In this document: piece after piece, positions 54,501 to 64,000 of the stretch
How positions within the stretch are numbered: the stretch's first letter is position 1
Layout of the letters: every line of letters starts with the position of its first letter
Assembly (NCBI GenBank): GCA_030063045.1
Contig: JAQSEB010000014.1
Location: 124,001-188,000, forward strand
Reading direction: 5' to 3'
From: Pratylenchus scribneri
Taxonomy: Eukaryota; Nematoda; Chromadorea; Rhabditida; Pratylenchidae
Length of the DNA stretch: 64,000 bases
Position numbers and translations under genes: made by a program
Notes under the pieces: generated by a model
Told to the model about the DNA's origin: nothing
Databases searched by the model: none
Seen by the model: only the letters and a program-made list of their open reading frames with translations

Positions 54501-57500
54501 ATTTTCAAAAATAAATTCAGAATTGGAAATTCTGATTGCGATTTGTAATTTCTAAATTGTAATTCTGATTCTGATTTTAGTTCCCAGAAACAGCGGAAAT
54601 GTTGATTTTCCTTAACAAAAGTATTCCAGAAGTTGGCTCATATTAATTTGAATAAATTTGATTTCTTTTTTTATTTTATCTCGATAAATTTGATTTCATT
54701 TTTTATTTTAATCGCTATAAATTTTGTTTTTTTTTACTTATATCTGCGAAAAAAAATTTTTTGAAAATCCGGAAATCCGTATCCGGATCCGTACAATTTT
54801 AAGGTACGGATTATTTCCGGACCGGATTTTGTACGGATTATCCGGTCCGGTCCGGCCCGGGATTTTTTCGGTTCGAAAATCCGGTCCGCGGGTCCGGATT
54901 TTCCTTCGCGCCGGGCTCTACTTTAGGCTATGTTGTTTATTTTGATTTACTTTTTAAAGTTTAAACACACAAGATTTACATAGATGATTTATACCTTAAA
55001 GTGCAATTAACATAAATAGGACAATCTTAATGTATATATTCCCCTTTCTCCAAATCAAAATCCATTGGATCATTTTTGAGCATTTTTCAGGTACAAGGCA
55101 ATCAGCAAACCGATCCAATACTCGCGCCAAGCACAGGACATATGTCGTGTTGCCAAATTGTTTGTTGGCGTTTGGGTTTATTCATTCGCTGTGGCCAGTC
55201 CAATTGTTTTGGGTTCGTTTTGGCATTGAAACCAAATTCAACAATTCTCTTTTTATATAGGTTTCAACGAATTAAGCGCAGAGGAAAGTCTTTTCACGCC
55301 ATATGAATGCCGTTTCTACAATTCTCATTTTTTATTGCTTTCTTCCTTTGTGTCCTTTGTACTTCCTTGTTGCGTTGTCATTTTTGTCTATGTTCGAATC
55401 ATCCGGGCATTGCGACGTCGGGAAAGGGCAGCTAAACTGAGGAAAGCTCAACAGCATTTGGCCGCACAACAAGCAGGCGATTAGTAAGATTTAATTCTAA
55501 TATCAAATTGAAAGGAATGTCGCTCAAAGTCCTAGTAAAGCGAAAATTAAAAAATTCTGAAAAAATTTGGGGTATTCTTGACCGACTCCAACCCATTTAT
55601 ACAACCCTTCCAAAAGCGGTTGCAGGTTCCACTTTATGCTTTTCGGCATCCTCCCAGTGTGGCTCAATGGCCGGGGAACTCTGGGGCTTTGTTTCGTGTT
55701 TCCTCCAGCAATGCTGGGTTCACTGTTATTATTGGAAGGGGAAAGGGCGCCAGTCAGAGAACACCGCTGACTGACGATTTTTTAAGTCGTATATATAGGA
55801 AGAGGGAATTAATCCGGGGAAATGTTTATGGGAAGCAAATGAGGGGAGAGGAAAGGGCAAAAGAAAGGGCATCCAATTTCCTCACTATTTTCTCAAATTC
55901 TTTTCATCTTTTCCATATTCTCCTCTTTAAATACATACTAAAAAGTCCTAAAGGCACAAGGCCAAGGCAGAATTCTTAGAGGGAGGGTAACTATGGGAAT
56001 GATATATTTTAGGGAAAAGCATTCTCTCTTGGCCAATTCAATGGCCAAAATTTAAAAATGTTTAACGTTATTTTAGTAATTCACCGAGGACGGAATGCGA
56101 TGAAGCCGGCGAAATTGTGGCTGGACCAGCCGTAAATATGATGATGATCGCATTGCCTTCATTGAATCGACAAATCAAAAGATATGAACGTCATAAAAGG
56201 GCATTGGAGGAAGTGGAAGGCGGAGTACTCGATGATGATGATTTGTCCTCATCCGAATCATTGAGCGAGGATGTCAGAATTTTGACCAATGATTTCCTCT
56301 CTGAAGTGCCAACATCCAATTCAAAGTTAGCAAAAAAGGCCAAGAATTTATTAAACTATTTTGGGATTCACTTTTGGCCTATATTCCAATTCCAATCTAA
56401 AAAGCTTTCATAGCCGAAATACCATCCCACTTCCATCCAACCTCTTTAAAAATAAAAATTTTGATATTTTCCTACAGGAATTCAAATAGCCTCGAACCCC
56501 GTGGCTCCTTTCTGATTAACCGATTCCGTGCCTCATTTTCGGGCCTTCCCCGCAAAAAGTCTTCATTGGTGGCCGCTGATGAAATTGTACCATCAATTTT
56601 TGCGCCTCCAAGGAAACGATCGGCCTGCGATGTTGGCATATTTGGGCCAACTTTTGTGGGGGAACGGAGAAAATCTGGGGCAGCTGTGCTGAGGAGTAGA
56701 AGCAATCGAGGTATCGGAGGGAAAATGGAATTTTCGGTGGAATTTTTGTAGATAAAATTTAATAAATCCTAATAGTTTTTTTTAATTATTAAAAACATTT
56801 TTCAGAGGATTGTCGGCGGGATGAAGATCGTCAAAGAAGTCGATTATTGCCCCTGAAGGAAGAAGAAAAGGAAAGGCAAAATAAAGAAAAGGAAAAGGAA
56901 CAACAAAAAGAAAAAGCCGAGAAAAAAGAGAGCAATAATACAATGGAAAACAGCAAAAAGCATACTCCGGTGAAGCCAACACGTTCATTCCCTCTGGTCC
57001 GACGGATCACGATTGGCCGCGACATTCGAGGTAGACTGTAGACATAAATATGGCATTTGATTAGAAAAATATGAAAATCGCAGCAGAGATTTCCTTTTCC
57101 CACAAGTGTTAAAAAAATTCAAAAAAATATTGTAAATTTTTTCCTTTAATTTTCTTTCCAATTTTGTATTTCCCCCTTCTCCCCAAAAAATCATTCCTTA
57201 AGAACATTTTTTATTTCTTCTTTTACAGTAAATCATTATCTTTTGACCGGCAATGAAAGTCAATCTTCACGTGCCGGCTCACAAAAAATGCGAAATGGTG
57301 GCGAAAACATCAAAATTGACAATGATATTGAGGCGGCACATAATAATCAGCCAAAGGGAAAATTACAAGTAAATTTTAAAAAGGAAGACATTTTTGAGCA
57401 AAAAAATTAACAAAAGAATGGGAATTTGCCGATGGCCGCATCAATGGCCCTAAAAATGGCCAATTTGGTTCCACCTTTGCCATTTCGACGAGGTTCATCC

Positions 57501-59004
57501 GCCGTCGAATTATCATTGAATGGGCCAACTTCCTCGACAACGACAACTGGAATGACAATGACAACCAATACGGAGGCCCAAACAAATATAACACTTTTGC
57601 CAACAGAAGGTCCCTAGTATATACCATAATGGGAATTGGAATATTGGCTAAGGAAATGATTGGTAGCAAAATAAACAGAAAAGAATTGAATACATTAAAA
57701 TAAACCAAAATAATTTCACATTTTTCCAAATTGATTTAACCAAATTTAATTCTATTATGTATGCCCTGAATTACCGAAATCATTCCTTAACGCCGATAAT
57801 TTGGATCTTTCTTTGTTATTTTTTGATATTTATATTCGAAAATACTCAAAAATCATTTCAGATGATTCCAAATTGAATCGAATGGCCCAAATTGAATTGG
57901 CCAATTCCATTCCATCAATTGGCCACAAAAATGCAGTAAATAAACAACGACCCGAAAAGGAAATAAAAGATGTTGAGAATGCAAAAATGCAAAGGCCGCC
58001 AACATCCTCGGGAATGGAAGGAGAAGATGGCGAAGAATGTGTCGAAGAGAGTGGCCGACAACATTTGCTCCAAAGGACTGGGGGAGGAGCATCGACGGGA
58101 GGTGGCCAACTGACCACCGGGGGATCACGGAAAGATCGGCACGCAAGTTTGCGACGAAAAGTGCACAAATCGCAGAGGAAGGAGAAAAGGGCCACAAAAA
58201 CATTGGGCATTGTTGTTGGTCAGTTTTTGTATTTTTGAGTGGATGCAACAAATTTTTCACAAACAAAACAACTTTTAAGATGAATATTGCATTAATAAGC
58301 ATAGTCCGAGCGAGATGCTTAGGGAGAAGCAATTAGTAAATTTTAATGTAATGATTAAAAAGAGGGAAAATAGGCCAGGATCAAGTAGTTTTCTCTTTTT
58401 TGCCCTTAACTTTCAGGCCAATTATATTTTGAATCTATTTTGATATTAAAAATGCTCTAAAGAAAGAGCTTAACCAATTTTATGAACGCTTTATTAATAG
58501 CTTGAACGATTGCTAAGATGTTGGGCTTATGCCAATAAATTCGGTATCCTTTGAGTGTCATTAAAGAGGCAATCAAAATTGCTTTAAAGGAATATTCATC
58601 AGATTCAGACTTTTAATAAAATAAAAAGGGCAATTCACCATTCGAATATTAGGGAGATTAATGAAATTAAAAAAGATGAAATCTTTGGATTCAATATTCA
58701 AATATTCTTTTTTATAGGCACATTCCTCTGTTGTTGGGTGCCATTTTTCTCGTTGAACATCATCAATGCAATTTGCCTCGAACTTCGTGTTCAATGGTGT
58801 CAAGTTGGGTTTGGCCCATTCTTCTATACCACTTGGATTGGTTTGACCTAAATATTATTTCGATTTCCCATATTATTTCAAGGCTATATGAATTCCTTCA
58901 TGAATCCGGTGATTTACACAATTTTCAATGCCGAATTTCGAAGGGCATTCAAAAGTTTGCTGTTGGGGCGAAGGGCCACAGCCGGCGTTCGAAGAATGAT
59001 TTAA
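51569..59004 (+). CDS. D2-like dopamine receptor (seven-transmembrane GPCR)
   Basis: Plasma-membrane biogenic amine receptor, expected to signal through Gi/o. Thirteen exons join in phase to 856 residues: 51569-51877, 52222-52383, 53298-53410, 55091-55212, 55261-55483, 56077-56325, 56478-56710, 56806-57030, 57229-57368, 57417-57609, 57862-58218, 58718-58840 and 58883-59004. The N-terminus is Ser/Thr-rich. TM1-2: [29 protein letters not shown]3 has the amine-binding Asp in [12 protein letters not shown], then FDRY split by intron 3. TM5 has [15 protein letters not shown]6 has [15 protein letters not shown]7 has NPVIYTIFN, then a short tail, all typical of D2-like receptors (C. elegans DOP-2/DOP-3 group). 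The third intracellular loop is huge, about 465 residues over six exons, rich in Ser, Lys and Glu. Introns carry a minisatellite, a hAT element and a dispersed repeat. Confidence 0.92.
52436..53215. repeat. 24-bp minisatellite, about 32 copies, in receptor intron 2
   Basis: Unit AATAATTCCGCCTGTTCTGATTT with 23-25 bp variants. TTTAAATAAT and TTTTTAATAAT linkers alternate, giving a higher-order pattern in places. It fills most of the intron between TM2 and TM3 exons. Single-base variants (CCTATTCT, TTACGCC, TCGGCC) are sparse, which suggests recent amplification. Confidence 0.95.
53472..54920. mobile_element. 1.45-kb hAT-type non-autonomous element in receptor intron 3
   Basis: TAGAGCCCGGCGCG at the left is mirrored by CGCGCCGGGCTCTA at the right. 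CTTTAGGC flanks both ends (53464-53471 and 54921-54928), an 8-bp duplication. Both arms are built of CCGGATTTTTTGTACGGATTATCCGG-like pieces. No transposase ORF. It contains a second inverted-repeat element near 54100-54372. Confidence 0.88.
54100..54372. mobile_element. inverted-repeat element nested in the hAT element
   Basis: TGTTATCTGGGGGGCAAAGC at the left mirrors GCTTTGCCCC..CCAGATAACA at the right, with further matching blocks ATTATATGGGG and AAGATCTATAATATATAATA. The loop is a CATCTTCTT-rich simple repeat that makes artificial ORFs on both strands. Confidence 0.75.
55545..55950 (+). repeat. dispersed repeat, copy in receptor intron 5
   Basis: Shares long blocks in the same order with 60425-60790: GACCGACTCCAACCCATTTA, TTTTCGGCATCCTCCCAG, GAACACCGCTGACTGACG, AAGTCGTATATATAGGAAGA and AATTAATCCGGGGAAATGTT. 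Looks roughly 85% identical by eye. Confidence 0.8.
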
Positions 59005-59149
59005 TTTTAATTTCTTATTTCTCATGTGATTTTGCCTTCATTTTAATCTACTTAATAATAAATATTCTTGCCAACAAAATTATAAAAATTTATTCCAAAT
59101 AAAAGAAATGTTTGACATTTTTGGGCATTTTGAATATTTGCATATTTTA

Positions 59150-59748
59150 TCATTTTTTGCCATAATTCGTATTGTACAAAGTGTAGCCTCCTCCATTTCC
59201 GTATCCACTTCCATAGCCATTGTTACTGTATCCATTACTATATCCTCCAGTGCCATATCCATTACCGTATCCACTCCCATAATTCCCATATCCGGTGCCA
59301 TATCCATTGCCGTAATTCCCATATCCTGTGTTATATCCACTTCCATATCCGGGATATCCACCGCCATAGCCTCCATAATTGTTTCCATATCCTAATCCGT
59401 ATCCGTTTCCATATCCGCCATAGCCTCCGTATGGACGATAGTAGTTATATCTGAAAATTGATTGGAGAAATTAAATGCCGGTTCAAAGAAAAATTAAAAT
59501 TCTAGGCTTTTTCTTCATTTAGTTCTTTTTTATTTTTAATCCTTTATAAATTGGTCCAAAATTTGAGCTAATTTAATTGAAAGCCAAATATAAATGATCC
59601 AGATATATTTTCAAAATTATTTGAAAATTGACCCTCCAAGTCCAAATCCGGGCATTCCGCCGAGGCCGAGGAATTGGCCATTAACTGATGCAGCAAGAAG
59701 AACGACAAGGAAAATGAAGGAAAGAATTAACCGAGAATTGGGTTGCAT
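59150..59748 (-). CDS. secreted Gly/Tyr-rich peptide 1
   Basis: Two exons, 59748-59633 and 59450-59150, joined at a phase-2 intron give 138 residues. Exon 1 encodes a signal peptide (LILSFIFLVVLLAASVNG) followed by QFLGLGGMPGFGLGG. Exon 2 is almost entirely GYG, GGY and GNY repeats, ending in YTLYNTNYGKK. This resembles nematode YGGYG-type antimicrobial or cuticle-associated peptides; the exact role is unknown. It forms a same-strand cluster with the next two genes, which share its design and intron phase. Confidence 0.8.
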
Positions 59749-60424
59749 TTTGCTGGAAAAAATGTTGTTTGAACGATGAAATTGGAAAATAAATATTTTT
59801 TACGAAAAATGAAATGAATGCGCGACTTTGGGTGGTGGAAAATGAATTGGAGGGTGCTTTTATAAATGACCAATATTTGGAGGTCACAAACTAAAACAAT
59901 CCGCAAATAAATTGATCAGAATTGGGTAACAAACTGTGTTTATTTTGTAGCCATAAGCAGGAGAGGACTGATTAGATATAGTTTGATTGATGTAATGAAG
60001 GGTCAAAAGAATTCAGCGAATTTTGCGGAATTTTAAAGCGTCAGCAAAATTCAAGTGATCTTCAAAATGAACCGAACATTTTTCTATGAAAAATAAACAT
60101 GATGCAAAGATGAGAATGACCTTGATGAGCACAGATAGGAAATTAAGATAGATGAATGGGTTTTGGACTGGGTTTGAATGGAGCTGAAAGCTAATTGGAG
60201 GGGAGGTGGAGGAAATTGGGAAGGTGGCACAAAAATCGCCGAATTAAGTGAAATGGAAGGAAATTAAGTAAGGAAGTAAATTTTTGTGTCTTCCGTTGCT
60301 CTAATGAAATTTTATCGTTGAAATTTATTGTGAGAAATTCATGGTTTAATTCAATCTGCTTGATTCATTGGACCAAAAGTAAATTTAAATGTCCCCATTC
60401 AAAGGTATTATTAAAATTTTTAAA
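59749..60424. other. spacer between Gly/Tyr-rich peptide gene 1 and the dispersed repeat
   Basis: No gene seen. The first 100 bases upstream of the peptide ATG contain TATAAATGACC on the minus-strand promoter side near 59860, a possible TATA region. Confidence 0.35.
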
Positions 60425-60800
60425 TTAAAATGAAAAAATTTGGGGCATTCCTGACCGACTCCAACCCATTTATACAACCCTTCCAACGGCGGTCAGTGTT
60501 CCGCAATGCTTTTCGGCATCCTCCCAGAGGACATGATTGTCGGGGACTCCGGGGTCTTTCGTTTCCTCCAGCGATGGCGCCGGGTTTTCCACTGTTATTG
60601 TTGAAAGGGGAATAGGCGCCGGCTAGCGAACACCGCTGACTGACGGATTTTTAAGTCGTATATATAGGAAGAGGGAATTAATCCGGGGAAATGTTTATGG
60701 AAAGCAAATGAGGGGAGAGGAAAGGGCAAAAGAAAGGACATTCCATTTACTCACTATTTCCTCAAATTCTTTTCATCTTTTCCTCACTCTATGTTGTCAT
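60425..60800 (+). repeat. dispersed repeat, intergenic copy
   Basis: Second copy of the receptor-intron repeat at 55545-55950, in the same orientation. Both end in an AGGGGAGAGGAAAGGGCAAA block and a TTTTCATCTTTTCC tail. No ORF is conserved between copies. Confidence 0.8.
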
Positions 60801-61177
60801 TTGGCTAAATTAAGGAAGGCGGCATAAAATCGCCGAATTTTGTAAAATGGAAGGAAATAAAAAGAAGTAAATTTTGTGTAAATCTGACAAATTACTTTTT
60901 TAATGTATCAGATAAATTATTGAAATTTATTACGTTGCATCTAAAAATGTTATTAATATCAAAATGGAGCAAAATTAGAATCCAAATATTGAGGAAATAT
61001 CCTCGAATTAGATTTTTTTCTTCTTCAACGATAAATTGTAAAGATGCTTCAATTTCAAAAAGGAAATATTTAATATAAAAAATAAAAAATAAAAATGTTT
61101 TGATCAAATTTAATGTCTATTTAAGGCAATATTTCAGAGTGTATTCATCGAATGTTCATCCAAAATTTCTTCAAAAT
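60801..61177. other. intergenic, no gene seen
   Basis: AT-rich 3' flank of Gly/Tyr-rich peptide gene 2. No ORF, repeat or RNA-like structure was recognised. Confidence 0.4.
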
Positions 61178-61899
61178 TCATTTCCTCTTTCCATAGCTAT
61201 AATTGTGGAGAACATAGCCTGGCCCAGTGAATTGTGTGTATCCATAGGTTGTCCGAACTGGAATGGCACCTCCTCCATATCCTCCGCCATTCCCTCCGGC
61301 CCCATAATTCCCATAATATCCATTATTATAGCCATAATTGTTGTAGCCCCCATAGCCGGGGAATCCGCCAAAATTGCTGCCTCCACCATAACCGCCATAA
61401 GGATTATAATAGGAACCACTGAAATATTTACAAAAATAATATTTAATACGTAATTTTTGTATTTTTAATTCAAATTTTTATTTTTGGTAATTCATTTATC
61501 CCTTTGTTGATGGATTAACGACTGTATTTCTTCTATTAGTGGCTACTCCTAAGATTAGTAGCCCTCAGACTTTGAGGTACTGTAAACTGTACCTCTTATG
61601 TTAGCATAATGAACTTTCTGAAAAGGTTTTTGTGCCATTTGGATCTAAAAAAGTTATATTGTTCAAAAAAAGCTGACAGATAACAGAGTTAACCCCAAAT
61701 TTTGTTCATTTTTAGAGCTCCGAAAATTAGTAACCCAGGGATCATTAATAGTAAGTAATACGGTAATAAAAACTGACCAAAGGCAACATCCATTGCCACC
61801 ACCGAATCCCCCACCAAATAATTGGCCATTGACGGATTGGGCAATGCAGAAAAGGAAGAAAATGCCGAGGAAAAAGGGCAATATTTTAGAGGAAAACAT
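61178..61899 (-). CDS. secreted Gly/Tyr-rich peptide 2
   Basis: Two exons, 61899-61778 and 61418-61178, joined at a phase-2 intron give 120 residues. The signal peptide is MFSSKILPFFLGIFFLFCIA, followed by QLFGGGFGGGNGCCLC. Exon 2 is Gly/Tyr/Asn-rich (NPYGGYGGGSNFGGFPGYGG) but ends with a non-repetitive, conserved-looking segment (IPVRTTYGYTQFTGPGYVL) and a basic tail YGKRK. The CC pair at the exon junction is shared with peptide 3. Same strand and layout as its neighbours, so probably a tandem duplicate. Confidence 0.8.
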
Positions 61900-62398
61900 T
61901 GGTACGGAAAATTTGCGCAACTTTGAATCCAAAAAAGGGAAAATGGCCTTGTGATGGACACTTTTTAGCCACTTTAAATGTGGGATGATGGTCCTTGGGT
62001 CAAATTAAATGGATTCAAAGCATAAAATTGAGACAACAAATCAGCAAAAAAAGAGCACAAAATTGAGGATGACGAAAGCAACAAAAAAATGGGGGAAGAA
62101 TATGGCCTTGGCCAATGGTCGATTATACTTTGATGAGATGGTCAAAAATATGTGGTTTAGCACAATTCTTATTCGCCGAATTCAAAACCAACAATCAACA
62201 AATTCCAATGACCAAAATAAATTTGAAATAAAGTGAAGGATAAAATAAATTTATTTATTCACTAAAAACGAATAAAAATATGAAAAATTGGCAGTGATGA
62301 TTTTTAATGGATGGAATGTGGCCTCATTTTTGGATTTTCCTAATAAATTTTGTGGTTTTCAAATTTTGGTTAATTTTAGCACTCGTTTTGCCCGGGCC

Positions 62399-63268
62399 TC
62401 ATTTCTTTTTGCCAACATAATTGTAATTATTGTAGCCATAACCGCCACCGCCATATCCTCCATATCCCAAGTAATTATTGTTTCCATAATATCCACCTCC
62501 ATTGTAGCCACAAACATTGCAAGGCGGGGGCGGAGGAGGGGGTGGGGCACTGTAAAAAAAGGGAAAAGGATGGATTATGTATTGGGATTGGTAAAGGAGA
62601 TAAAAGGATAGGTTAATTCGAATTAGCGATCTCGGATTCGCTGATGAGTAATTGGTATAGCGAATTTGGGAATCTTGGATTTCTAGGTTTCGTGCAGACT
62701 CGATAGGCTCATTCGACTCGGCATGGTCGATTTATTATATGAAATTTCATTTTGAGACTGGTTCAGGATTAGGGCTAGGGGTAGAGTGCCGGAGGTGGGA
62801 GAGGAATCTAGCGGATTCTAAATAAGTTCATATCGGTTTGAAATTGAAATTTTTTATAAAGTAAATCGATGATGCCGAGTCAAACGAGTCTATTCTCGAA
62901 ACTTCACGAAACCTAGAAGCCGAGATTCCTAAAATCACTATACCAATGCCTTTTAGCTAATCCCGAGAATCGCAAATTCCAACTTCGCTTCAACTGATGC
63001 ATTTTTTGAATTATTTGTAAATGGCTCTACCTAATCTTATAAGGATTAAAAAATTAATGCTTATTATTTTCACAATTTTGTGTCCATAAAATTTTGTAAA
63101 ATAATTCAAAAATTAAAATGTTGGAATTATTCCTCCATTTTGGCCTTACCAAGAATTGCAACAAGCCGAACATCCGCCTCCAAGTCCAAACAAATTGCCA
63201 AAACCAAAAGCGTTGATGGCGGGAATTGTGATCAACAAAATGAGCAGACCCAAAATTGAAGGCCGCAT
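62399..63268 (-). CDS. secreted Gly/Tyr-rich peptide 3
   Basis: Two exons, 63268-63150 and 62549-62399, joined at a phase-2 intron give 89 residues. The signal peptide is ILGLLILLITIPAINA, followed by FGFGNLFGLGGGCSACCN. Exon 2 starts with a polyproline run between cysteines (CAPPPPPPPPCNVCG), then Gly/Tyr/Asn repeats and the basic end YVGKKK. The Cys-rich junction differs from peptide 1, which has no cysteines there. The intron is long because it contains a foldback element. Confidence 0.8.
62618..62995. mobile_element. foldback element in the intron of peptide gene 3
   Basis: About 120-bp arms are imperfect inverted copies: TTGGTATAG, TTTCTAGGTTTCGTG and GACTCGGCAT at the left against ATGCCGAGTC, CACGAAACCTAGAA and CTATACCAA at the right. 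It may be related to the J-protein intron element, which shares a CTCGGATTC block and an ATTCG(A)-rich arm. Confidence 0.65.
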
Positions 63269-64000
63269 TTTTAGAGTGAGGAAAATTATTTTATGAAAAA
63301 ATCCTACGGGAATCGAACCTTTTTATTGGCCCAAGGGAATGTGGGGGCCAAGGCCCAGTTTGGCTATTAATTTTTGGACTCCATTTGCAAAATATACAAA
63401 TAAATCATTTAAATTTACAATGAATTGGTGGGAAAAGCACCAGAACATTTTGTGCAATTCATAATTCCAATCCAAACAATTTCCTTTCAACATTTTCCAA
63501 ACTTCGATCTTTTCTTGTTAATATTTTTATTTTACAAAAAAAAATCATCCAATTTTCAACGAAATTCAACGTAATCAAACATTTTGTTGGATTGACAACA
63601 TTTTGGTTGTAAAAAAGGAGACGGCTGGCTGCAAAAAAACCCAAGGCCATTTTAGTGGTGCCGGCTGGGAACATTTTTCAACTAAAGATTGGCTTAAAGG
63701 TCAAAAAAGATGGACTAATTAATATAATGGAATTAAAATGGAAAATAAATAAGTTTATTTAGTATTTTGCTAATTTGGCAAATTTAATTGACATTTATTA
63801 TTGTAAATGAGATAATGGATAATGAAAAATTTACATTTATAAATTTGAATATGGAAAAAAAAATATTAAATTGAATAGTATTTTTATCTCATACATTCAT
63901 TTTATACCGCATAACTTCTTTTAAAAGTTAAAACTTCATGGGGAATTGCACAATTCCTCAAAAATTGGAAAAATTAGGGGACTAACTTCTTAATTTGTGG
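63269..64000. other. right edge, no gene seen
   Basis: Contains the presumed promoter of peptide gene 3. A minus-strand frame at 63674-63459 has no support. No repeats or RNA genes were recognised. Confidence 0.4.

Overview
The window is nuclear DNA from a nematode. It is AT-rich, with short introns (about 45-70 bp) bounded by GT...AG whose acceptors read TTTTCAG or TTTTAAG. Several genes have an acceptor-like site just before the ATG, which suits spliced-leader trans-splicing. Gene content (CRAL-TRIO/GOLD, MATH-BTB, PHAX, DCP2, a D2-like dopamine receptor, Gly/Tyr-rich secreted peptides) is nematode-like. The species is not identifiable from the sequence; a plant-parasitic tylenchid is possible but is only a guess. 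All exon joins were made by hand from reading frame, splice signals and phase, without transcript evidence.

Layout. 1-2344 (-): a CRAL-TRIO/GOLD lipid-transfer protein, cut by the window edge. 2345-9675: a gene desert holding two inverted-repeat DNA elements. 9676-10100 (+): a small CRIP-type LIM protein. 11253-20978 (-): a complete LTR element of BEL/Pao type with LTRs that look identical. It has a Gag-protease ORF and an Env-like ORF but no recognisable reverse transcriptase, RNase H or integrase. It sits exactly on the start codon of a three-zinc-finger gene (20979-22520, +). Then come PHAX (22796-25201, +), a DNAJB12/14-type membrane J-protein (25616-27793, -), CDPF1 (28188-28831, +), a secreted Cys/Gly-rich protein (29337-31297, +), a CREB3/CrebA-type bZIP factor (32411-36034, -) and the decapping enzyme DCP2 (37272-39907, -). 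Two tandem MATH-BTB genes follow (41254-42756 and 43134-45111, +), then ELP5 (45701-46824, +), a 4.7 kb spacer, the dopamine receptor (51569-59004, +), and three small Gly/Tyr-rich secreted peptide genes (59150-63268, -).

Introns and spacers are loaded with short non-autonomous DNA elements. At least four have 8-bp target duplications typical of hAT elements. One of these is nested in another repeat whose uninterrupted relative lies in a PHAX intron.

The most unusual items are the RT-less Gag-Pro/Env element and its start-codon insertion, and a second MATH-BTB gene whose MATH half is of USP7 type while its BTB-BACK half keeps the intron positions of its SPOP-type neighbour.
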